The position numbers were made by a program, and so were the translations under genes. A stretch of 42,024 bases of DNA from Larix sibirica (taxonomy: Eukaryota > Streptophyta > Pinopsida > Pinales > Pinaceae). The stretch covers positions 1 to 42,024 of the forward strand of contig NWUY0304649207.1 in NCBI GenBank assembly GCA_004151065.3, read 5' to 3'. Under the pieces are notes generated by a model. That model ran no database searches. It was not told the origin of the DNA and was given only the letters and a program-made list of their open reading frames with translations. Positions 21,986-34,515 of this stretch are shown piece by piece. The number at the start of each line of letters is the position of its first letter. The stretch's first letter is position 1.

Positions 21986-24900
21986 TTAAGGCTGTCCCCA
22001 AGTAGTAGTTCCTTAGTTGCGGATACGTAACCCTCATCCGCTTAACAGCCAGTGGGTGGTTGTGTACCCGGCGATAAACTACTATTTATATGCTATTTCA
22101 GGACCAACCTTTCAAATTGATTTCCTACCTATTCTTTCCTACCTACCCACTTATTACTAATGGGGAAGGAAGCTTCTCCGCTGCCACAACCACAACCTCC
22201 ACTTTGTGCTCTCCTTGCAACTTGAAAACATGCACCATTTAAACAAACACCATGCACCATGTACCACGCTGCAGCCTTCTCTGCAACAACTCGCAAGTGC
22301 CCTCTCAACAAAGGCTCACATGCAATCTTTTACCTATATAAAGCTTGATAAAATGATGAACATGGGGAAAACCATTAGACCCAACCCCGGCTTGTTTCTC
22401 TTTGGTTATCGTATAGCTTCTTGCCCCGATCAACTAAGCACTTATATTTCTTCTAGATTCATACTTAGATTTATGCTACGATTCATATCATGTGTACGTA
22501 CAAGTAATCGGGCAGGGGTATACGTAGTGAAAAGTAAAGGAAACAGGTGAGGGCGGGCCAGTCATGTCAACTAAGCGTCAATCATTAATGAACTTGGCCT
22601 TCCTTTTAGGTCAATTCCTGATTACAGATCTCTACTTAGACCTATCGTTGGTGATTTTACCGTTTTTAATATGGCAATATATAACATTTATCAGCATTAA
22701 TTCTTAGCCCGCGGGTGGGCAGGCACCAGGCACAAAGGGAGTATAGGTCGCAGATGCAGTTTATCCGGATCGAGACCCAGTGCCATCAGTAGCAGAACCA
22801 AAATGAGCCTCTGATCTTTGTAAACGAGACCTCTACCTTTCTGAGCTAGATCCATATTATGATGATCTTCGTAAGCGAAACCCAAAAGCGTAGGGAGCAG
22901 TTTTATACCCAGCAGCATAGGCAAAGGCATAAGTGGTATTATAGACAGGGGCAAGGGCATACCTAGGGGCTTGCGTAGGCATCTAAGGCAGAGGTAGCAG
23001 CCCTACTAACTATAGTTCCAAAGCGAGTCATTCAGTAACAGCCGTTGATTCAGACTTTCTTTTTGTTATTCGCTCAAGAAATAAATCCATGCATCCCTGG
23101 TCACTCACCCACTAACTAACTAACTTGTTTCTGGGAGGGCCTGATCTTAAAATGCTCCAAGCGGGCTTGCTTGCCGTCAGCCCTCACTCTAGCGCCAAAA
23201 TGTTGACACGGTAAAATACCCCTTGTAAACCACATATGCTTACCCGGCGCGGCGTCAGAACCATTTGTTTGTTGCAAGGGCGATAAAGGAAAGACACTAA
23301 CTAAAGGCACATCATAGGTCCCGGCCGGATAAAGAGAAAGGTGGCGCAACTCGAGTCGAGCTGGCAGCAGGTACCCAACCAAATCAAATTCATTAATTAA
23401 GACAGACAGCACTTGCACAACTCCAGCTTTTAGAATAGAAGTTTGGTACCAACCACTATTTAGATTTACCTTCTGCTTGACCTCTTCTGCCTACTTGCTT
23501 TATTTATGTGCATGCATGCCTTCGGCCTTTTTGTTTTAAACCACCCTTTACTTGCCGCCATCTTTTCTTATTGAATTTACCCACTTTTCAAGGACAGGGC
23601 TCACCTGAGGGTAGGAGGGTTAAGCATTAGCGGCTGCTAAGTAATATCTCCCATCAATCTACCATCAGCTAGTTATAAACCGTGCTAAAAAAGTCTACAA
23701 ATAGTAATTATTATACTTGTTTTTTTGCTACAGATAGATCAGCTGCTGAAACTACTGCTTTTGCTCGAAAAATTGCCTCTGCACCTAACAAATCTGCATA
23801 TGGATCTGGAGCTCGATCTGGACAAAGCAGTAACTAACAGGCTTTCAAGCGAGCTCTGTTGCCATATTATTGCCTCTGGTGCTGGGGAAACCCCTGTTCT
23901 ACCCGCCTTTGCCTTTACTGCAGAGCTTTGCTGCTGGTTCATCAACTGGATTATTATATTTCGGTATGTGAAGCTCACTAAACAAAGGCAAGAAAGAAAC
24001 TGTTAACGGTTCGTCTCGCCTTCCCAACCTGTAAATAAAGAGGCATAGCCGGTACCATAGGTGTTGTCCCCACTTGCCCATCTTCGGTAACTAGAGGAAG
24101 CTAATCTATTTCTTTTATTTATCTATCTCTTTGTCCGCTCTATCTTTGTATACAACTACTAAGATGGTTAGCTCTTTCTTGAAGCACTCCTTCCTAAAGG
24201 GTTTGCTATTAAAGCACTACTTCTTTGTAGCTCCCTACTTGTCCTATTCTAGCTACCTACTTTTTCTATGGCCCTACTTGTGCTAAAGCACCCTGTGCTA
24301 TTAAAGTGATACAACTACTAGAGCTAAGCAAGCTAGGAATTACTACAGCTAGAAAATAATCTTAGTAAAGCTAGCAACTACTATAGCAGTGATACAACTA
24401 CTAAGCTATGAACTGCTGTAGCTAAAGTCAGACCCCTGCTACAAAGAGAAGATAAAGCAGCCTAAACACCTGCCCCATACACCTGCTAGATAAATAAAAG
24501 GAAACCTAATAAAGGAAGGAATAAAGGGATAGCTACTCTACAGACCTACTAGAGGACAGATAAAAAATATACTAATAGAAGATACCTACTAGTAGAAACT
24601 GGAGTCCTAGAAATAGTCCTACTAGAAGACCTACTACTAAGAGTAAGAAGAAACCTACTATTATACGACCTACTCGACTATTAGACATACCTGCTAAGCG
24701 TTGACCTACTATCCTACTAGGTGGGAAAGATCAACAAGCTCAAAGAGAGCCTAAAGAGCTAGTAAAAGCGTTGTCTTGCTTGCTTATCAACAATCCCTAC
24801 TAGGTAATCCCAACGTTGGACCTATTAATCAACTAAGGTCAGGTAAGAAACCACCTATTTCCCGCCAACGATCAAGCTTTCAAAATGTGAATTCACCAAG

Positions 24901-25274
24901 ATAGTGACCTTGTGAAGAAGTTCGTAGTCTTAGCGATCCCTGTCTTAGTCTATAGAAGTAAAAGCTGTAGGGTATAAGTTTTTTGGGATCCAATGGTGCC
25001 ACTTCTCACTCCATCGGCGAGAAAGATTGTGATCGAAAAAACGACCTTAAACTCTTTTGGGTGGATCTAACCCCCGCGCCACCATTTTGAAAAGTGTTGG
25101 TTTCTTTTTTCTAAACACGTCTTCTTTACTAGGTTACTTTCTCGGAGTTGGAGCATACCCCGACGGTGAGGTTTTACACTGAACTTCTTTCTCAAACCTA
25201 CGTCGGGTGGAACTACCCTTCAGAAAGAGGTAGCGTTGGTTGGCTACAGTCACAAGGAATAGAAGGAGATGACA
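21986..25274. other. Spacer with low-complexity stretch
   Basis: No recognisable gene. Open frames of 60 to 114 codons (22206-22550, 22697-22960, 23116-23418, 23725-24081) are unrecognised and overlap in opposite strands. From 24230 to 24740 the DNA is rich in ctactag, cctacta and agctaag words and resembles the 950-1050 stretch in composition. The part 24880-25260 is more complex but matches nothing I know. Confidence 0.45.
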
Positions 25275-26138
25275 GAGTTGTTTTTAATAAAGATCAACAT
25301 GAAAAAAAAGCATTGTAGATTTATTGTTTGATCCCAGTTCGCAATCAAATTGAATCTCTACAAAATTGGTTGAGAAGCTAGGCCTAGAGACTCATGACCA
25401 TCTGCATCCATACCCCCTCTGCTAGGTAAGATAAGACGTGGAACCGAGAGTGAACAAACAATATAGGATTAAGTTTGTAATAAAGAAAAACTTCATGGAT
25501 GAGGTGGTAGCAGACGTAGTTTCATTGGACGTATGTGGAGTCATCTTGGGAAGCCCGTACTTGTATATGAGAGATGCCATCTTCAGGAGGAGATAAAATT
25601 AGTATCGGTTTTTCAAGGATGGGAAGGAATTTGCCATAAAAGCACACAGGGACAAGGCCAAACTCTATTGGATAAGTGCTCATCAAGCAAGGATAATCAT
25701 TGGCAGTACCAAAAAGATTGTCTTGTTGTTTTTTATAGAAGGAAAGCAACAAGGAGAAGGCAGTTAAGTGGAGATGCAGGCGTCCTTGGAAGGATGTAGT
25801 GGCAAGTAGCACCAACAATTACAATAACTAATTGAAGCCTACAAGGAGGTGTTTCGATAACCTTAATAGCTACCACCCAAGAAAGAGGTTGAGCATGATA
25901 TTCAATTGTTACCGGAGTCTCCATTGCCAAACATTGGGTTGTATAGGCAGTCCATCATCGAAGTAGATGAAGTAAAGAAGCAGTTACGGTAGTTGTTGCA
26001 GCAGGGAATCATCAGGCCTAGTACATCACCGTGTGGTTAACCCATCATCATGGTGCCAAAAAGGGATGGAAGCTTAAAATGTGTATTGACTACCGTGCCC
26101 TGAACAAAATAACCATCAAGAAGAGATATCCGCTACAG
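25275..26138 (+). mobile_element. Ty3/gypsy pol fragment, second lineage: protease and start of reverse transcriptase
   Basis: Conserved words appear in order across frames. The protease region has LFDPSSQSN, LVEKLGLETHDH, VSLDVCGVILGSPYLYMRDA and FKDGKEFAI. A linker with EAYKEVFR follows. The beginning of reverse transcriptase has LYRQSIIEVDEVKKQL, GIIRPSTSPCG, PIIMVPKRDGS and, after a frameshift, MCIDYRALNKITIKKRYPL. Similarity stops there, before the catalytic YxDD box. At least eight in-frame stops are present, and several are one transition away from Gln or Trp codons. The protease text differs from that at 37.0 kb, so this is a separate lineage. There are no LTRs and no integrase nearby. 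Confidence 0.92.
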
Positions 26139-28023
26139 TCCCTCGGTGGAGAAACTTCAAAGTATATACAGAAACTCTTAAGTCAATTTTATTGCATGAA
26201 ACCCCCTCATAGCCGGTGTTTTCGTAGCTTGATGGAGCTTCCTCTGATCACGGAGCTATCTTGTATTTTATTAGTACAACTCAAAGTGGCTCGACCAGAG
26301 GGAGAGGAGGCAACTAGCTCTTTCTTTACTCTCTTCTTTCCTCCCGTATTGTGGATGTACTGTTATTATATGTAATAACGCTATGCAAAAGTTTGTTTTT
26401 TATAGATAAAACACTGGGTGGAGGGTGGGCGAAGGTCATGCCTTGTGGTTTGGTTCACTAACGAGGGTTAGCCTTGCCTGTGAAAGCCTGTAAGCGCATG
26501 GTTGGATGCTGGTGGGCTTTGTGATTTTATATTCTTTATAAAGAGACACGTCAGAAGTTTGTGGTAGAGGATGGATTCCTCATTGGGATGCTGAAAGTGT
26601 AAATATTCTTAGTAAATAAAAATTCCATTTGGATTAGCACCCTTACCTTATAGCTTATCTTATAGCTAGGAATAACTCCGTCTGTCCTGAGGATTTACCT
26701 TATAGCCAGTATTAGTATAGTTATAGGATTATGACAGTGACGAGCACCCAGTGGATTGGTTTGCACCTGGTTGCTTAGCTTTCGCACAACGGTTCATGAG
26801 TCAGTGGGCATGTCCCGACTGGGTATAAAGACTATGTTCTACAGGGGTTCATGAGGCAAGCGAAAACAGGAGACTAGAGGAAGAGAGACGATCCCTTTTC
26901 CGGGTGGTTCAGGGGTAACCCCCAGGCTCATGAGGCAAGCGAACTCCGGCCCACAGGGTAATAAAGTATATGAAGGGTGGGTTCCTTCCTTAATAATGAA
27001 GATATACCTTTAATAATATAACATAAAAGCACGTATGTCTGCCGAAGGTCTTGAATCGTCCCTTGCTTCGTGGAGCGGTATCGAATAAAGAGACCTAGCC
27101 AGGGGTTAATGTAAAAAGATACCTAATGATCTCCTGAGGAGTCTGTGAGGTTCAATGTCTATGTCTCATGAGTCTTTGCTGAATGAATGGGTAAAGAGCA
27201 CGTCCACGACTATGTATCGAGAGTCTTTACTCAGTTGCTGAGGTTTAAACGCGGGTTGATGAGGGAAGAGTAGCCGGGCACCTGTCCCTGGGCACGTAAC
27301 CACTATCATTAATCTCCCTTTCCCAATGAAACCGATAGAAAGACGAAGCCCTTCTGAGCTAACTCTGTACTTGAATACTCTACTCTAGTATAACATAAAA
27401 TATCTAAATAGTCCAAGCCTCTAGCTCTACCCTGGCTAAGGAGAGTATCCAATCTGTAGGGTTCCTATGAGAATGTATTCCATTGGTGCTTCTTTTCTCG
27501 TTGGCTGGTTTATTTCTGATGCTTCCACGGCGAACTCGAGTTCGCGAGTTGGGTTGCTTGCACACCCGAATGTAGGCTTTCAGGGGCGATCTGTAGTTCA
27601 GGAAGACTACGATGCATTGTGAAATCTAATAGGTTGACCCACGTCTTAGGTTGGGTTAGCTCATCTTTAGGCATCTGTCACATAGTAAGTACCATAGTCC
27701 CGATAGCCACGAATGAGTTACCGAAGGTAATATAGGAGAATGCTTATCTTTCTCTAATGCTTATTTTTCTCTTAGGTCCAGCTGCACCCTGGGCGACTTA
27801 ATGGATACGTAACCCTGGGCCACTAATCTTTATGGGTAGGATAATGAGGGGTCTTAATGTAACACTTTAGGCAGCCTTCTTACTACTTAAGGCGCATTAA
27901 CCCGGTATTTCGCTGTCCCAGATACTTCGTATTAATTATTTCCTTGTCCCATAGACTGAACTGATATGCCTGTAGTGATGATAGCATTGCTAATCCGAAG
28001 CCTATAGCGGGTTAATCACTAGC
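26139..28023. other. Spacer without recognisable genes
   Basis: No open frame above 60 codons after 26375. The frame 26031-26375 beyond 26138 is a random extension of the retrotransposon frame. Short shared words link 26.97-27.82 kb to 17.95-22.03 kb. Confidence 0.5.
26849..26943. repeat. 16-bp direct repeat, 79-bp offset
   Basis: The word tcatgaggcaagcgaa occurs at 26849-26864 and at 26928-26943, identical in both places. Confidence 0.9.
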
Positions 28024-29221
28024 CTATAATATAGATAGGAATAGATATGCCATAAATATATAGTTATGCAGAGTCATAGCTCCAATCCCGATAAGGGGAC
28101 CTATAGTATCTAAAAGGTAACGAAGGATCGATACTTGGGTAGGTTCATATATAATGGTAACCAAAGCTAGTATTGAAATCATAACTAGTAACACTATGCT
28201 CTTAGTTAACTCACCTGTAGCTGTATTCACTGAACATACTGTAATTCCAGCTCTATTTTACGGATATGTAGTATTATATCCAGCTTTATGTAAGTGTATG
28301 TTTCCCATATGTTTCAGGTTTCATCATTACTGTATACACTCCATGCTTGAACACTATGTAGAATATGGTGTTTATTATGTGAAATAGCTTATCCCTAATT
28401 AATCATAACCAATAGTAACACATAAGCAGCCCAGTGTGGAATGTGCGTATCACTCTAATCCATTATATAAAGATCACTTATATGGAAATAAAAGCAAGAA
28501 CCTGTTGTAAAGGATAACACTAGATGAGCTTGTTTACAGCTTCTACATCTTATATAGAAACAATGGTTCCAACTATCATGCTTGGTTCATATACCATTAC
28601 TTACTTCCCAAACTAGTACTAAGTTATTACGATCAGGCTGTATGATACTATACTAATCAGTGTAATAGGTGAAGTATGACCATTATAATCACTAGAGCTT
28701 AAGTAATGTGATACAAGTAGCAACATAATTACGGATAGCTTGATTGGTTCTAGTAATACAAATGCCTTGCTTAGTTTAGAGTAACACATAGTCTGTAATA
28801 CACATACGACTCTACTCACTAGTTTCATTCATTATGTAAAATAAAAGAGCTTATGATTCCATAACAACAAGCTCATAGTGCGTACAGTATAAGCGGTTTT
28901 ATCTCACTATGCTCATGATCACTATGAACAAGAATACTTGGCTTATGGGCCGATCTTTTTCTTATTTAAGGCATAAGTAGATTCATATTTTATATGAAAC
29001 ATTGCCTAATGAACCTACACTGCCTTGTGTGCCGTCATCGTAGCTATCATCAACCCTTGTGTGAAAGCTATTGTGACATTCCTTTATTGTTACCTTACTT
29101 TATAAGGTACAAAATCCTTATTAAAGATGGAAGGAAGGATCTTCTTTATTCCCACTGCCTCATGATACGTTATTCCTAATGAACATGAACCGTTACCATT
29201 CCATTAGGGTATTCATCGTAA
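28024..29221. other. Spacer with unrecognised hydrophobic open frames
   Basis: The minus frames 28024-28230 and 28619-28828 would encode short hydrophobic peptides with one or two possible membrane segments. They lack ATG starts in context, do not extend beyond stops and match no mitochondrial subunit that I can recall. A plus frame (28154-28387) overlaps the first. I treat all of them as unproven. Confidence 0.35.
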
Positions 29222-29658
29222 TGGTCCTGAACTGTGGTCCTGAACTCCATATCGCCGTGGAAAGAACTCCATATTGCGGTGCAAGGTAAGCGTGCTACTA
29301 AAGTCTAAGGAAAGGAAGGGGATTCAACTGTGCCTCGATCTCATGGGCAGTTAATAAGATATAAATCGGCTGTCTACTCCCCTGCCTAGTTCGCTTGCCT
29401 AATGAACCTACCGGGGCAAAAGTAGTAATTGGCTGTACTAATCTCTGTGAATCTAAAGGTCACTTTACTTATTGCTATGATTCGGATGGCCTAAAGGAGA
29501 TCACACCACTGGGGACGGGGAGCTAGTGACCGAAGGATTTCTATAGTGACCGAAGGAGATACATATTCACGGTGAGCTAACCAACTGTGGACGGTGGGGA
29601 GTGGGACATGCTTTATCCGCTTCCTAATCCGCTGTGCTAAAGGAGATCACACCGCTGG
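29222..29658. repeat. Run of short duplications
   Basis: Tandem tggtcctgaact(g/c) lies at 29222-29247. The word gaactccatat(c/t)gc(c/g)gtg lies at 29242-29259 and 29264-29281. The word tagtgaccgaagga lies at 29524-29537 and 29544-29557. Finally ctaaaggagatcacacc plus (a/g)ctgg is at 29491-29512 and 29637-29658, with a weaker third form near 29757. Confidence 0.85.
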
Positions 29659-31212
29659 TAACGTATAGAAGGGCAATGGACTAATCTTCAACTGGGATAG
29701 ACTGTGCACGTGCTATATGGTCACTTTAATAAGCCTCTGGAATAAGCCTCTGGAATAAAGGAGATCCAACAACTGGTTATTTAATTAGTGAAATTGATGT
29801 GCTTTAGCAATAGAATTTTATTTAGTCCTAGCCCAACAATGATACTCTCCATAGCTTGCACCTGCACTACTGCCTTCGATAGATAGCACCACAAACAATA
29901 GCACTCACCCTTACAAAAATACGAATTTACACTTACCACTGAGAAACACTACCTACACTAACACTTCAACTACCTTACCAAACTCACACGGGATCCAAGA
30001 GGCACTAGAGATAACCTTTCTTAACCTTGCTTAACGATGCTTGCAGAGGCTTGCAATAGATATGCTTTCCTTATGCTTGCTTAAGCTAGATAAGAGATTG
30101 TATTATTGATTGATTATTGATTGGGATGTGCTTTATTAACTCGAACAGCTACTACCATTACCCTAAAGAACCTTCCTTTACCCTAGCCTACCTAAATATT
30201 ATCTATTTAACACTTCATATGCGGGCTGGCTCTCTATCCCTTTCTCACGAGCAAAACTATTAAACAAGGTAAATGGGTCGCTGCCATATATATATACCAT
30301 CCGTTCAAGGTGGTTCCGCCATCACGTTCCCAATATCCCTACTTCAATCGCTAGGCGTCACCAAATAGTTGGTTGGCCACGTGGATATCAGATACCCACC
30401 GCACGTTTCCCAATTCCTGGAATGATCTATCTTTTCAAAAGCAAAAGCTTATTATTTGAAAGCCCTCTCCCCTTTTACGGTTACCCCCGAAAAGAAATGA
30501 CTCAAAATTCTTTTCGGTATTATTTAAGCTTAAGAATAAAATAAGAAATTGTTTCCTTTCTATTCATTTATATTTTTATATAGAAGGCTTCAAAATAGAG
30601 GGGAGCTTACAATAATTTTTCATACGTATATAATACACTCTTTAAGCCCACCGACCTTAGAATAGATTAATGGAATTTGATTTATTAAACAGCATTCAGT
30701 TCTTATTCAGGGTATTTATTAATTAAGCCCAATAATATAATAAGGCTCGCAAATCGTTTCTCTTTCTATTAAGTGAGGGTTTTATATAAAAAAGCGCTCT
30801 CCAAATAATAAGAACTGTTATAGAGGCAAGAGATATCTCTATGATTTTAGCACTTACTGAAGAGTTCTTATAAAACCCACTTTATATCTTTGCTGTTTCA
30901 ATGTACCTATTTAATTGGTGTTCCGTCGTCTCTACTCCTTATCCGTCCCCGATCCAATCCGATCCCGGATCTTTTGTTTCAATCCTCTATTTGGACGAAT
31001 TATTTAACACGGGTTGTATGTAATGTCTATCTATTTCACCCTAATACTCTTTATTTACTTGGATACAAAGAGTTATAATGGTTTAATTTTTACAATATAT
31101 TTGATATTGACTTCCCTTTTATAGGAAATGTTTTGCAAGGTAACAAAACAAGCAACCCTTCTTTACGTCTTATGTTCATTAGTCATCAATCATAAAGTAG
31201 GAACCTAATGAA
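29659..31212. other. Spacer
   Basis: At 30013-30095 tgcttgc and tgcttaa words recur about seven times, a decayed microrepeat. No gene is supported; the 62-codon frame at 30890-31078 has no motif. Confidence 0.5.
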
Positions 31213-31285
31213 TTTATCAAGCTTGCAAAGAGAAGAGGAACCGATATAGGGTTTTATCAAGCTTGCAAAGAAATGAAGAGGAACC
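31213..31285. repeat. Near-perfect tandem duplication, 40-bp period
   Basis: tttatcaagcttgcaaagag with agaggaacc at 31213-31242 recurs at 31253-31285 with a three-base insertion. Confidence 0.9.
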
Positions 31286-32379
31286 AATCATAATAATTTA
31301 TCACTTGCACTTGTACTCTGAACGTCGGCCTTACAACAAAAAAACCTACTTACCTTATTCATTCATTCCTTGGCTATGAACCCTTAAATAAACCATGAAT
31401 AATCATATAACCATGAAGATATTATTTATTACATAGCTGCCACAACGAGAGAGAGACCACACCAATTAAGCTACGTTCCTAGATACAAGCAAGAATAACA
31501 AATAAGATTTCTAGTTCTTTTATAGGATAGATTCTACAAGCTATAGGAGGAAGACCATATCATCGCTAGTGGACACTAATAATTATGAATATTCCTTTGC
31601 ATCATGAAAGACGAAGCGTGGATAGATTCATTTATCCATAATGCTAGACCATTCAATATTCCTCATTGACCCATGCATCATGATTAGGAGGAGCATAGGA
31701 GATTAGGATGAATAACATAAAATATCAATATTTAGGATGGATGAGAAACACATATCATCAATTACATGTTCTTCGCTATGAGATGAGAAACACAACCATA
31801 TCATTTTGTTATATCGCTATGATGAGTTATTTATTTAGCAATTAGAAGTGAGCAAGGTGCATTGTTAATAACATTGCTATACATAGATACAAATGCATTT
31901 TTACTTATTATACGATGCATTCTCCTCAAGAGACTTTGAACTCCTAAGAGATCCTAGATACCTAACTTGACACAACATGAATCCTGGTTCCTAATCTTAT
32001 TGCTAACATCTAATACTTGCATAACCTGGTTCCTAATCTCGTATAGTTATTTACATACTACTTGTCTTTGCTAGTCTTTCCAACTTGTTAACACACGCAA
32101 CTTTTCCTTGGTCTTGGTTCTAGATCCTTCTCTTCTTAGCCAAGTTTTATAACAATGATGATAGGTTCCTGTTCCTAGTCCAGCTTTATAAAACTCTTAT
32201 TGGTCTTTGTTCTTGATGCACTATATCCCAGCTAGATAGAATTCTTATCGGGTCTTGATGCTATGATAGAAGAAAATATTATGTATGGTTTTCGTTGGTT
32301 TCTTGGTTGAAAGCTTCGCGTAACTTTCAAAACCAAATCTCTTAATGTAATGGCTTACTCCTCTTGGCGATAGGAGTGT
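31286..32379. other. Spacer with weak internal repetition
   Basis: gatgagaaacaca and cctggttcctaatct each occur twice (near 31740 and 31785; near 31983 and 32022). The inverted member of the 8.8/9.06-kb family lies at 32133-32204. There are no genes. Confidence 0.5.
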
Positions 32380-32407
32380 GAGCCTCCCCTAGATTGAGGG
32401 GACACTC
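32380..32407 (+). repeat. Hairpin repeat family, copy 2
   Basis: gagcctcccctagattgagg and on. It is the closest match to copy 1 at 5973 (one loop substitution plus one change downstream), with the same cccct stem and six-base loop, 26 kb away. Confidence 0.8.
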
Positions 32408-32848
32408 AACTAATAATTAATAAGGGTTTTTGGGGTAAGTCTTAATGCTGACAACTTAGATACGCAAGGGCTCCTGGGCTCCTGCTGACTTATGAACACT
32501 AAGAGATTCAGCTCCTATTAACACACTGCACCTGCTTTCCTTGCACCTTGCTGCTTGGTTCCTTTCCTGCTTTCCTACTGAACTTATAAACGGAAGATAT
32601 CAGTTGTTGTTGGTCAAGCTCCTCTATAAACTATATATCTCTCATAGCGAAGAATCCTACTGACTTTACTTGCAATATATCCAATTTCCAGTACTTTCCA
32701 CTTGCTTCATATCTGACTCTCAACTTGTAGTCTCCACTTGATGACTTGTCTCCACCTCACTTGCATCATAGATTCAACTCTCTCCTCGTGAAAGATATTC
32801 TACTCTCCTATAAAGATCCAACAAGCAATGAAGGATAAGGTAGTTCCA
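32408..32848. other. Spacer
   Basis: ctgcttgg- and ttcctgctttcc-type words recur; the stretch is rich in cttgc and actct. No open frame above 60 codons. Confidence 0.5.
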
Positions 32849-32922
32849 GTGTTTATTCAGTGGTCCCTCCATGCTAGAACATAGGAAGTGGTCTGGTGGT
32901 CCCCTGTGTTTATTCAGTGGTT
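32849..32922. repeat. 16-bp direct repeat, 57-bp offset
   Basis: The word gtgtttattcagtggt occurs at 32849-32864 and 32906-32921. Confidence 0.9.
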
Positions 32923-33373
32923 CCAACCTTCCTCCTTGCAAGCTGTAATAGAGATATCAGCAGGAGCTCCTCTACTTTTCTTAGTTATATAGTTTATTTG
33001 TGAAGAGTAAGATCTAAATTCTAATACTATGCTTTTAAGAGTAAAATCAAATTGCTAAGTCTAAGCTAACAATCCCTTTCGTCTAAGCTCAAGTTGTTCC
33101 AACTATACGCCTAGACCGTTTCTGTTGTTCGGAATCGACACTCCGTTCAAGTCGTTTAATAGTAGATCCGTCTTGCCTTATGACTTGTCTTATATCTTCT
33201 GGGCCTGTGTGCTTCTATGTTACTAATGGATATTCCTTTTGAAGGAGGGAAAAAGGGCCGGGCCCATTGAGTTAACGGAAAAAGCGTAATTAATCTATAA
33301 TGAGAGTCTTTAGGGGCTTAGTGATTTACCGTGTGCTCTCGAATTGGTTACTATAATGTGCCACTGGTGCTAG
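32923..33373. other. Spacer
   Basis: No feature recognised; no open frame above 60 codons. Confidence 0.5.
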
Positions 33374-33832
33374 GCTGATCCTACTAATGCTGGAAATTCT
33401 GCTCCTTCTTATGATCTTGGGAATACTGTTGGAAATGCCCCTCTTCAATTGCCCGTTTTCACTTATGATGGGAATTTTTTATTGGTACTGTTTATTCAAA
33501 TGCTGGTTTTTACGCTTATGCTGGGAATTATGTTGGAAAAAACTTATGATGGGAATGATCCTGAAACTGCTTATTCAAATGCTGTTGGTTCAACTGGTTC
33601 TGCTGGGAATTCTGCTCCTTCAACAGCTATTGGAAATGCTATGGCAAATGAGGCTGGGAATCCCGTTTCAACTGATTATTGGAATGATGCCAGTTCAATT
33701 ACTGCTAAGAATCTATTATGTTACTCATACGAAGAGATACCAGCAGATATTGATATCTTTAGTTTCTACAGATCTTGTTATATACGTATCATCCCCATCC
33801 TGAGTGTTTGTGTTAGGTTAGTCAGTGAGTAG
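33374..33832 (+). pseudogene. Decayed Asn/Gly/Ala/Ser-rich coding repeat
   Basis: The plus frame from 33374 reads ADPTNAGNSAPSYDLGNTVG and is low-complexity and repetitive. Units NAGNSAPS and SAGNSAPS (33387 and 33603), YDGN (twice) and (A/V)YSNA (twice) recur at about 72 codons. Between 33480 and 33540 the repeat text continues in the neighbouring frame (GTVYSNAGFYAYAGNYVGK), then returns to the first frame. The switches fall at a run of six T (about 33475) and a run of six A (about 33537). The last recognisable part includes NPVSTDYWNDASS. The composition resembles the glycine/asparagine-rich tails of nuclear RNA-binding proteins, but no folded domain is present, so the parent gene is unknown. 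No start codon is seen. Confidence 0.5.
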
Positions 33833-34296
33833 TAAGGGGGTCATTCCCAATAGCACCAAGCTTTTCAACGTTATCTGTTGGATACCATGTCCCAGGAAGG
33901 TGGGCGATTGTGTTTTACCTTCCCACGTGCCCTGTTAGTGAGATGAGTTAAGCGGCAGTCCCGATAGCCCGTGAGAAGGATGGTGTTCTATGTGAGACCT
34001 TTTATAAAGACCCCGTGCCCTGGAGGTGTTCGTGCTTTACCAGTTCAGTTAGTTAACAGGATAGGAATAGGAGGAAGAGGAGGAGGAATTATTATATACG
34101 TGCTTTTCTCAATTAAACATGCCCTGGAGGTAGTGGTGATTCTAATGCTTTGAGCTTTAGCGCTTTTAGGCCTTATAATAGCTTTTACCCTTGACTTTCA
34201 TACTTGAATCTTAGTAAGACCGTGGAATTGATGAATAGGTTTACCCACGTAACTTAGGTGTGGAAGATAGATAGATAGGATAGTCGAAATTCACTT
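33833..34296. other. Spacer
   Basis: Small unrecognised plus frame at 33971-34153 in aggaggagg-rich DNA. The word gtgccctg(t/g)(t/a)gg recurs. Nothing supportable. Confidence 0.4.
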
Positions 34297-34515
34297 TTGA
34301 CTGGTGGAACAAGGCAGTCACATAGAACAACCCACATATTTACATCACGCTACGGCGCTATGGCACACAGTACGGGAACAAATTATATCCTTACTTGGGC
34401 TGGACCGCATGGTTGGGCAATTGGTTGGACTTTGTTTGCAACTATAGAGGCCTATTTCGAGTGGATACCCGGCATCTTCAGCAACACTGTTGGGGGAAAC
34501 ACAAAGTTGGCTTAG
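34297..34515 (+). other. 72-codon open frame rich in Trp, Gly and Thr, unrecognised
   Basis: The product has four Trp and several Tyr and Phe in 72 residues. Its central stretch (GPHGWAIGWTLFATIEAYF) could form one membrane segment. The frame starts inside a gatagatagata-bearing stretch, and its apparent start is not a convincing ATG context. It resembles no mitochondrial, plastid or retrotransposon protein I can recall. The aromatic content is unusual for random AT-rich DNA, so it may be a coding remnant. Confidence 0.3.

Noticed and set aside
23739-24081. Overlapping frames of 60 to 93 codons near 23.7-24.1 kb
   Set aside because: Short, mutually antisense, and without motif or continuation.
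28024-28387. Hydrophobic minus frame as a mitochondrial membrane subunit
   Set aside because: The sequence matches no nad, cox, atp, ccm or other subunit that I can recall, and a stop lies just upstream of its non-ATG start.
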